This document shows, piece after piece, positions 52,326-64,000 of a stretch of DNA of 64,000 nt. The stretch is from Paramyrothecium sp. XJ0827 (taxonomy: Eukaryota > Ascomycota > Sordariomycetes > Hypocreales > Stachybotryaceae). The notes beneath the pieces are model-generated. The model saw only the letters and a program-made list of their open reading frames with translations. It did no database searches and was not told the DNA's origin. The stretch covers positions 3,410,001-3,474,000 of the forward strand of contig JAJFPB010000002.1 in assembly GCA_020881915.1 (NCBI GenBank), given 5' to 3'. Position 1 is the stretch's first letter. Each line of letters begins with the position of its first letter. The position numbers were made by a program, and so were the translations under genes.

Positions 52326-53059
52326 CTCTAAACTATACTTTAGTTTGAATAGTTATATAACTAGCTATAGAAAATATATATAGGTCTATAAATATTTATA
52401 TCAGTCTTTTATATAATTATAATATATATAGTATTTTTTAATTTATATATTTATATATACTATAGCTATATATAGTACTTTTGAAATTAGATAATTTTAT
52501 AAGCTCTAATTTACTCTAAATTACACTTTACTTTAAATAGCTATATAACTAGCTAATTATATTAGCTAAAGATATATAAAAATCTATATAAGTATATTTA
52601 AAAATAGAGCTATAATAATATATATAATATCCTAATTAAGAAAAGATCTATACGTAGTTAATATCTGGTTTTAGCTATATAACTAGCTATATTTACTATA
52701 GGGATCTTTATTAGTACCTACATTAGCTATAATAACTATAAAATCTACTATAGAATAAATCTAAATTCCTTATTAATACTAAAGTAGTTAAAAATACTAA
52801 TAAATAAAATAGGAAGGAATTAATTTCTAATACTTAGAAATAGGAAATTCTTGATTTTTGAAGAGAAAGGAATTCCTAGGAATTAGTAGGAAGGAAATTT
52901 CTATAAAAGAAGACTTAATTTCTCTCTAAAAATCCTATTCTTTTTTTATAAGTAACTATCTATTTACTTTACTACTATTTATTTATTATAATTACCCTAT
53001 TTTCTATATATATCTATATATATATATTTAATATATTTAACTATTTAGATAACCTTTAA

Positions 53060-56000
53060 TCTATTAGTGGCTCTAAGGCCTCTATACCTAATACCTAGTC
53101 CATTATAGACCCTATAGAGGCCTTAACTATTTCCCTTATAGAATTTAATTCTAGTAGGGACCTAGAAGAGACCCCTAGGGCCCCTACATCTACTACTAGT
53201 AGCTCAGTAGCTATAATAGCTACCTATTTTAATCCTAAATATTAATTAGTACCTACATTAGTATATATATTTATAAATAATCTATTTACTAGGACTCTGT
53301 TACCTTATAATAATAAGGAAAAAGAGATCCTATATAAATATATTATATAAGTCCTTTATTTCCTTATTATATTTCCTTTTCTATTATATATATATAAGGC
53401 TTTATTTTTATATACTAATATATATATATATCTAGATGTAATTTTCAAGCTACTTATAAAGCTAGGAAATTAAACTTAATATATTTAAATCTAGCTAGGT
53501 ATTATTAAAATAAGTACCTTAAAATTGCCTATAATAAAAAAATCAGAATTAGTTAGAAAAAGAAGTAAGTTATATTCTATTTTTCCTATTTTCTATTTTC
53601 TATATAATATTATATATATAAATATATATATATCTATATCTATATATATACACTAATTTAATATAGAAGCTAACCTATTAAGCCTAACTACTACTAGCTC
53701 TATAATACCTTAAACCCCTAGTAAATGCCCTAGGGATATTATAGCTATAGCAAATTAATTTTCTAAAAAGGAAGCCCTTAATAGGGTCCTAAATTTCCTT
53801 ATAGAACATAATATCTCTTTTAATATAATAGATTCTCCGGGGTTTTAAAGCTTATTATCCTATTATAATAGGTAAGTAAGGATTTTTATATTAATTATAT
53901 ATATACTTCCCTATATATAATTCCTTAGCTACTACCCTATATCTCCTAAATTACTATAATTATTCTTATTTATTTAGTTTATTATATATAAGCTAATATA
54001 TATATATATCTATTTAGTGAGGCCCCTATTATTAATAGGAAGAAAATACGATTATTATTATCTGATACCTTCGAAAAGGGCCTTAGGGCCCTAAATAGCT
54101 AATTTAAAGATAATATTCGAACTAATGGGGCATTTTCCCTAATATTTGATATATGGTCTTTAAATATAGGGGCTTCCTATCTAGGAATTATTGCTATTTT
54201 CCTAGATAGTAATTTTACCTTATATTATAAGCTTATAAGTAAGTTATTTATTTTATTATAGTATTTACTATTATATTATTATATTATATATAATATTATA
54301 TATATATATACTATAGCTAATTATTATATAGGCTTTAATGAACTTTAAGAGGCTTATATAGGCCTTAATATCTAGAAGGAATTCCTATTTGCCTTATCCC
54401 CTTATTCTAGTATTATAGAATTTACGATTTTAAAGTAAGTTTTCTATTTTCCTATTATTATATTATATATATATATAACTAACTATATAATAGTATTACT
54501 AGAGATAATACTATAAATAATAATACCTTTTTATAAGTATATAAGTCAAATTTAAATATTACTGGAAAATTAAAGACTTTTAAGGCCGATATTTGACATA
54601 TAGTATATATAATTAATTAAGTAGTATAAGATATATTCTTGGATTTTTTATTATCCGAAAAAATAGCTACTAATTTATCTATTTATATTTATACTACTAT
54701 AGATAAATTAAATAAGGATCTAGTAGCTAAAATAGAAGATATAGAATTAAAAGGTATATAATTTCCTCTATTGTCCCCCTCTATTTATTTATATATATTA
54801 TATATATATATATATTTACTAATATCTATTATATATAGATCTTCTAAACCGAATTTGTTAAATAGCCTCCCTTATAAAATATAGTCAAGAGCCTAGAAAA
54901 CTCTTAGAAGAGGCTATTTTAAAATATAAGGATTCTAATACCTTGGAAACTAAAACATAATAAATTCCTATAGGTAAGTTATTTATAATTCCCCTATATA
55001 TAATATAATATAATATAATTACTAATAATATAATATAGATATAGTAACCTATTAGAATTTAACCTTTTTTATATTAGAGGCTACTATTAAATTAAAAGAG
55101 CCTCTTTTCTATATATATAGGAATACTACTAATAAGGAATTTAAAAATATATTTCTAACCGAAATTGACTATAAAAAAACCTAGGCCCTAGCTGACCTTT
55201 TTAGGGGTTTTTTAAGACCTTCAGAAATATTATAGGGCTCGCTATATATAATACTTCCGGAAAGTCTCTTATATAAATTATTATAAGGAAAAGTATACTA
55301 AAATAGTTACTAATCCTAATTATAAGAAATATATAAGTTCTTTTATTTTATTATTATAATTATTATTATATATACTAATATATATATATTTATATAGGGG
55401 GACTTTTTTACCTACTTAGGATCCTCTATTTCTAAGGGCCTAGCTAAATTAGAGAAATATTTCCCTAATAAGCTAGTAACTAGGGGCCCTAAGGGTCTTA
55501 CTAGCTATAAATTCTATATAATAGCCCTTATATTAGATCCTAGGCATCGATTATGGTATTTTGAACCTAGGGAGATATTATATTATTATCCTACTATTAA
55601 ATTAGATACTATTAAGCTAATTACAGTAGAATATAATAAGTAAGTAAATTCCCTATATTATATATATATATATAATTAATATTATTTATAGGCTTAAAGG
55701 GCCCTCTAATACTGCTATATCTTTTAATGAACTAGCAGATAATAGCCCTAGGCCTATATCTTCTAAAGGCTCTATGCCTGCCTTAGAAGATAAATTATAT
55801 ATAGATAATACTAATAATAGTGATGAATTATCTTTATATTTTAAAGATAAATGTGTTCCTAAGTATTTAAGTTATTTATATTATTTTTCCCTATTTTTCC
55901 TTATTTTCCCCTATTTTACTACTATTATTATTATATTTTTACTAATTATTATATAGATAGATATATTAGCTTGGTGGAAATTATATATTAATTAATTTCC

Positions 56001-56190
56001 TATATTATCTATATTAGCTAGGCATTATCTAGCTATTCCGGCTATATCTGCTGCTATGGAGGCTATGTTTTCTACTAGTAATAATATTATTACTAAGTAA
56101 AGGTCTTAATTATATCTAGATATAGATAGGGAATTAATATTATTAAAGAGCTAGAAATATAGGGATTTTAAGAGTTTAAAGAAGGATTTA
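53060..56190 (+). pseudogene. hAT transposase remnant, copy 2
   Basis: Parallel to copy 1 piece by piece: N terminus near 53,090-53,240, BED-like segment near 53,436-53,540, FSLIFDIWSLNIGASYLGII near 54,135-54,190 and the C-terminal segment YLAIPAISAAMEAMFSTSNN near 56,025-56,085. Stop codons throughout. It is followed by long subterminal repeats and a right terminus ending at 56670. Confidence 0.8.
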
Positions 56191-56599
56191 AATTAGTATT
56201 ATATAGTTATTATTTTCCTTATTTTTATAGTATTTTTATAGCTAGTTATATAGCTATTTAAAGTAAAGTATAGTTTAGAGCGAATTAGAACCTAAAAAAT
56301 TATCTAATTTCAAAAGTACTATATATAGCTATAGTATATATAAATATATAACTTAAAAAACACTATATATATTATAATTATATAAGAGATTTATATAAAT
56401 ATTTATAGACCTATATATATTTTCTATAGCTGGTTATATAGCTATCTAAACTAAGGTGAAGTTTATAGTAAATTAGAGCTTAAGAAATTATCTAATTTTA
56501 AAAGTACTATATATAGCTATAGTATATATATATCTATATTATATCTATATATATATCTATATTATATCTATATTATATCTATATTATATCTATGTATAT

Positions 56600-56670
56600 A
56601 TATATATAATAACTAATATTTGGTTATCTTTGGTTAACCAATAATTGGTTAACTAACGTTCCCAAGTCTG
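56600..56670. repeat. hAT terminus, TGGTTAACCA subfamily, right end
   Basis: TTTGGTTAACCAATAATTGG then GTTCCCAAGTCTG closes the element; it is the inverted partner of the 46963 end, with GTTAAC palindromes in the same flanking context. Confidence 0.65.
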
Positions 56671-56748
56671 CTAGGAGGAATGCGGCTCCCTTCGATAGCT
56701 ACAGGAGACAAGCTTCCATATAACCACAGACCTGATCCGCAGCGTAAT
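56671..56748. other. Short GC-normal island within the AT-rich block
   Basis: About 78 bp directly after the hAT right terminus have ordinary composition with intact CpA and CpG sites (e.g. GGAGACAAGCTTCC, CTGATCCGCAGCG), unlike everything around them. Too short to identify. It may be a relic of unique DNA that RIP did not reach. Confidence 0.6.
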
Positions 56749-56789
56749 AGATATACTATATAATACTAATTTAAATCCTCCTTTAAACT

Positions 56790-58640
<1,851 letters not shown>

Positions 58641-59402
58641 ATATATATTAATATAATATACTATATATAATATAATAAGAGTAGTAATAGATATACTATA
58701 GTATATTATTAGGTATACTATAATTACTAGGTATACTATAAAGAGGATATTACTAGTACCTAGGGTTCTTTACTAGCCTTATATGTAAATATATAGATTA
58801 TAAGTACTTTCTTAAGATAACTATATCTATATATATAGTTACTTATATTAATCTAGCTATATTACTAATAAATACTCTATTTAATTTAGTACTAATAATA
58901 TTATTATATTTAATAATATCTTTATTAAATAAGGCCCTATTACTACTAGTATTAATATAATAGTACTCTCTCTATAGTATTCCTATTTATATTTTATAAT
59001 ATCTTTACTTATATATAGAATTATACTAATTTATTTATATTTTCTTACTAATTCTAAAGAAATATAGAAGAGCTTATTAATTTTATACTATAATTAATTA
59101 TAGTAAATACGTACTATTAAGTCCATTATTATATCTTAATTTAATTACCCTAGCTAATAGCTTATTATATATTTCTATACCTTATTATTTTGTTCTCTTT
59201 TTTATAAGGATATTTATAATAAAACTACTTTTAATAAAGATATTAGTAGTATAGGTAATTATAGAGATAGTATTAGTACTAAGGATATAGAAGATAACTA
59301 AAATAATAATAAGAATCTAATTAAGATATTTTATAAAGAGTTTAATAATACTATAACTACTAATACCTATATAATTTATAATACTTATAATTATATAATT
59401 AC

Positions 59403-59845
59403 CAGGCTTGGGAAACAGGTTAACCTATTAACCTATAACCTAAAATAGGTTAACCTGAAATAGGTTAACCTGAAATAGGTTAAACCTGATCCAGGTTAAC
59501 CTATTTTAGGTTACTTATATTATATTATATATATAATTAAATAATATATATAAAATAAATCTCTATTCTTATAAGGCCTTTATTTATATAATATTATATA
59601 ATAGAGCTATTATATAGATATATATAGATATATATAGATATATATATTAGATAACTTATTTCAGGTTAACCTGGGCAGGTTTAACCTATTTTAGGTTAAA
59701 CCTGATTTAGGTTAACCTATTTTAGGTTTAACCTGATTCAGGTTAACCTATTTCAGGTTTAACCTAATTCAGGTTAACCTATTTCAGGTTAACCTAAAAT
59801 AAATCAGGTTAACCTGGAATAGGTTAACCTGCCTTGACAACCCTG
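59403..59845. mobile_element. hAT-type MITE copy C (443 bp) with 8-bp target duplication
   Basis: Exact ATAATTAC flanks it (59395-59402, 59846-59853). It starts CAGGCTTGGGAAACAGG and ends CTGCCTTGACAACCCTG. The left arm is like copy B; the right arm is longer, with extra AGGTTAACCT and AGGTTTAACCT units. The centre (TATATAATTAAATAATATAT) is nearly identical to copy B. No coding capacity. Confidence 0.92.
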
Positions 59846-60699
59846 ATAATTACTTAAAGTAAAATCTTAAGTTTTATAAAAATAAGAATTTTATTATTTA
59901 TTAATTTCTTTAATTACTTATATAAATTTATAATAATATTAAGATCTTAAATAAGTAGTAGTAGTTATTAAATATTTTATTTCTTAAATTAATTAATTTT
60001 TTATAATAAAATAATATTTATAGATTATTAGCTTATTTAATTATTACCTTATATAAAATAGCTTCTTTAATAATAGCTTTTAAATATATAATTTATTAAA
60101 AATACTATAAGAATATAGTAATATATATTATTTCTAAATTATATAGTAATTCTTATTATAAGAAAATAATAAATTAGTAATATTTATTTTATTTAGTACT
60201 TTATTTATTACTTTTATTTCTATAATTACTTATTTTATTTTATAGCTTTATAAAGTATAATAATATTATATATAAATAATAATATTAATAATATAATATA
60301 AAATAAAAAATAAGATCTTATTAAGTTACTTATATTTATAACTAAATATCTCCTTATAGGAATTATATCTTATTAATATAGTAATTTATTTATATTATTT
60401 CTTTTTATATTTACGTATTTATATAAAATATTATAGAATTAAAGAAAGTTACTTATATTATTTATAAAATATAATTTAATATTTTTATAAGTAATTTCTA
60501 TAAAGTTATTAATTTATTAATTAAAGTTATAATAATAATTAATATAGTACTTAATAAACTAGTACTTCTATAATATATATTTATTACTTATATAATAAAT
60601 TATAAAGAATTAATACTTAATAAATTACTAATTAAGCTCTACCTATATTAATTTAAAATCTAATTTTATTAATATATAAATAATATATTTCTAGAATTA

Positions 60700-61650
60700 A
60701 AATATACTTTTATTAAGAAATTTATTAAAATAACCTAAATTTAAGAATTTTAAATAAAGATCTAAATATAATAAAAATAATTTAATAAGAAGATCTAATA
60801 CCTAGAACCTTAAATATAATAATAATAAAATTAATAATAAAGATATATAATATACTATAGGTACTTATAAGGCTTAAGCTATTTATTCTAATAGGAACTT
60901 AATAGAGGTATTAAGATATTACTATACTACTAAGATCTAAATAAACCTTATAACTATAGCTATAGTAATACTAGTAGTAAAACTAAAATTAATAATACTA
61001 AGTTCTATAGTAATATATATTACCTAGCCTTAATAAAGTTAAATTAAATTACTATAGTAAAGTTATTTAAAGAATAGTAATATAAAAATCTACTTATACC
61101 CTACTACCTCATTATAATTAAAATCTCCTATAGATCTATTTATTACTAATACTAATACTAGAAGAGCTACCTAACCTACTATAATAACTAATCCTTAAGA
61201 TATCTTTTAAGAAGCTAGTATCTTTAAAGCCCATAAATAAGGACTCTTAAAGACTATAAGTACTATTTTTATATATTAACTAAATTAGAAGCCTAAGTTA
61301 TAGCTAATAAAGATATTAAAAATAGCTTAATTATTAGTAAGGTCTAGTAGCTAAAGGAAAGTACTATAGATCTAGCTAAGAAATAGAAACTAGATTATAT
61401 CTAAGATATAGCTAATTAATATAAGAGAAAGAAGCCTAATAAGGCTTAGAGGAAGATATTTAAGAGTATAAAGAAGAGATTAGAAAAGATATAAGATAAA
61501 CTAAAGCTCTTATTATTACAGGAGATAGTTAAGTAAATTTAACTTATTTTAATTAATAATATCTATTTCCTAAGAAGTTTATAAATTCTTATTATATAAT
61601 AATATATATTATTTAAAGTCTATATAAGCTATTATAGTAATTAAGCTAAT
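60700..61650. repeat. Unidentified decayed repeat R, second copy at 42,040-44,410
   Basis: 60,715-61,140 matches 43,175-43,629, 61,141-61,226 continues as 44,327-44,411 after element F, and 61,560-61,650 matches 42,790-42,880. A coding-like, Lys-rich stretch (about 61,250-61,510, KRKKPNKA, IKKRLEKI) is broken by stops. The transposon class is not recognisable. Confidence 0.55.
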
Positions 61651-64000
61651 TATATAACCTATTATATAACCTTAGTAATAGTAGTAATAATAGGTCTTTT
61701 ATTCTTAGTACCTTAGAGGAAAATATACTTTTATAATTATAATTAAATTTCCTTAGTACTAAAGTTATAATATTTTTTTTAATTATTACTTAAGTAATAT
61801 TTTAAGTATTAAGATTATTATTAAAAAAATACTTATTACTAGGAATAATATTAATATTATTTAGATTTAAATTATTATTAATTATATTAGAATTATATTA
61901 ATACTTCTAAATATAAGTATATATATTTATACTAATATAGTAAATATATAACTAGAGCTATATCTTTAAGAAAATATACTAAGTTATATTTTAAAGTCTA
62001 TAATAATAATAGAAAATAAAGAAACTTTAAAGTATTTATAGTAATTATTAAGTTATTATAGTAATTACTTATATATTAGCTTATTTTCTTTATTAATAAA
62101 AGTAAATCCTAAATTAATTCTAAATTATTAATTTATAGTATTTATAATTTAGTATAAAGCTATTTTAAATTAATTAGTTTTATATATATTATTAATATCT
62201 AGAATCTCCAGAAATTACTTCTATATTTATTTATATTTTAAATATATCTAGAAAATAATAATTTTTTTAATTAATGTTATTAAAATAAATTCTATATTAA
62301 ATTCTTTATATTTATAATAATCTAATTTATACTTATATTAGAATTAAATTACTAAGAATATTTCTTTTTAATACTTAATAATTATTATATAAGTCCTAAG
62401 AAATAAAATATAATTTCTTTAGTTCTATATTATAAACTTAGTTTTCTATTTTATAAGTAATAAGACTATAATTATAAAAGAACTTAGTTTCTTTTTTTTC
62501 TTTTTTTATTTACTTATAATAAATAATATAAACTAAAAGATCTATTAAAAGTAAATAATTATAATTATTATATATCTTATATATTTAAAAATAATTATTT
62601 TTTTAGTAATACTAATAATAATATAAAATTTATAATACTTTAACTTATTTATATAGTATTTCCTTAAATCTGTACTTTATAATAACTATTTATTTTTTTT
62701 ATTATATATTAACTTATAATATATTAGATACTTAATATTATTAAGTAAAATATAATTAAAGAATAATTTCTTTATAATTATAGTACTATTATAAAAAAAG
62801 AAGTTCTATAAGAAATTAAATAGCTCTTTAAATATAAAATATTATTTAGATAATAGTAATAAAAAAAGTTTTTTAAAAATATATTATTAAATATTATTTT
62901 ATATTTATTTTTAATTATAGTATTATTATAAATATTAATTAAAGTATCTTTAGAGATATTATACTTAATAAAATATTCTTTAAAATTAAATTTATTTTAG
63001 ATATTAAGAAAGCTATTTAATATTATATTTAAGATTTCTTTTTTATTATTTTCTTTAGTTATATTCTAGGAATTAATAATAAGAAATACTTATTAAAATT
63101 ATTAAATATATTTAATATATTCTTTAGTAGATTAATAAGATTAAATATATTAATTATAGCTTAGGCCTATATATCTAGAGCCCTTATAAGGAAATTAGTA
63201 ATACTAGAGGCCTAGAAGACTTATAGAGGTAATTATATTAAATTAGTAAAATAAGTATAATATTAGGTAATATAAATAAATACCTAAAAGATATTTTAGC
63301 TCTTAAGGAACTTAAATATAGTAGTAGCTATTAAATATAAGCTATAGTTTAATTTTAGGAATTTATTTTAGTATATTAAATAAAGAGAATATCTCTATAT
63401 ATTTATATAATATATATATAGTAATAGAGGCCCTTATATTAAATCTAGGGGCCCTAGTTATAAATCTATAATATATCTAGTAATTATAGTATATTTAATA
63501 ATATACTATAGTATAATATATATATATAATAAGTAATCTAATATAATAAGTAGCCTAAAAATCTTAATCCTTAAAATAAGAACCTTAATTAAAATACTAT
63601 AAATTATTTAATTAATTAAAACTAATTACTATATTTTTATTTAAAGATCTTTATTTCTATTTTATATATTTATATATTATAATTAGACTTATTATATATA
63701 TTATATTACTACTAAATTAATTACCTTAATTTTTCTTAATTATCTTACTTTAATAATTTAATTATTATTTATATATTTATATTTATTTGATTAATTAATA
63801 TTTATTTCTTTTTTATAATTATTATTTCTTTATTATATAAATATTTCTTTTTTTTAATATTAATTTAATATTTTATTTATTTCTTAAAGATTATAGATTT
63901 TAGTTTCTAATAATATTATTTTATATTAATTTATAAATAAATTTTTAAAGAATAAGTTTAAGGCCTTAATAATTAATACTAAAGAATTACTTTTATATCT
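61651..64000. other. Unidentified AT-rich sequence to the window end
   Basis: Heavily mutated, with no ORF above 60 codons and no motif that fixes a transposon class. Probably further decayed retroelement or DNA-transposon sequence. Confidence 0.5.

Noticed and set aside
55774..55956. 60-codon plus-strand ORF
   Set aside because: It is a stop-free piece of the mutated hAT copy 2 running into an intron remnant, not a gene.
59403..59845. Regularly spaced palindromes resembling a CRISPR array
   Set aside because: Spacers are too short and similar, the whole unit has inverted termini and an 8-bp target duplication, and the genome is fungal; it is a MITE.

Overview
The window looks like nuclear DNA of a filamentous ascomycete, most likely a Sordariomycete and perhaps Hypocreales. 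The evidence is many 45-80 bp introns with GT..AG ends and branch sites of the CTAAC/CTGAC type, compact mixed-strand genes, fungal versions of Rheb, WAPL, Urc1 and Imo32, and a large AT-rich block that looks mutated by RIP (repeat-induced point mutation). The species cannot be named from the sequence.

Positions 1 to about 41,985 are a normal gene-rich segment with 15 recognisable protein genes and one small unknown gene. In order they are: a P5B ATPase (-, cut by the left edge), NAP1 histone chaperone (+), 3-phosphoglycerate dehydrogenase (+), class V myosin (+), Fap7/AK6 adenylate kinase (+), ITP pyrophosphatase (+), a ZUP1-like C78 peptidase (-), cytosolic seryl-tRNA synthetase (-), Rheb GTPase (-), WAPL/Rad61 cohesin release factor (-), uracil phosphoribosyltransferase (+), Elf1 (-), Urc1 uracil-catabolism protein (+), a small unknown protein (+), ribosomal protein eS1 (+) and an Imo32/ABHD11-type hydrolase (-). 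Splice models were built by hand. For the complete genes the exon lengths sum to a multiple of three and restore the family motifs. Most are unrelated housekeeping genes. The one functional association is uracil phosphoribosyltransferase lying about 2 kb from URC1, with ELF1 between them.

The most unusual gene is URC1. It needs 19 exons, three of which are microexons of 9, 4 and 4 nt, to give an uninterrupted 514-residue protein with an intact GTP-cyclohydrolase-II-type zinc site.

From about 41,985 to the end the composition switches abruptly to extreme AT richness with almost no CpA/TpG and no meaningful open reading frame. This block is a pile of decayed transposons: three hAT transposase remnants (two on +, one on -), duplicated 5' ends, unidentified older repeats and a 145-bp AAT microsatellite. 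Short non-autonomous elements sit inside it. Three of 344-443 bp have exact 8-bp target duplications and are made of repeated palindromes AGGTTAACCT. A fourth, with a TAGTTAACTA-type core, also has an exact 8-bp duplication and carries one of the three nested inside it. All share a CAGGCTTGG-type terminus. These short elements keep CpA sites that the surrounding sequence has lost, so they are either younger than the mutation wave or too short to have been targeted. The last single-copy gene (IMO32) starts only about 150 bp from this block.

No rRNA, tRNA or CRISPR array was found.
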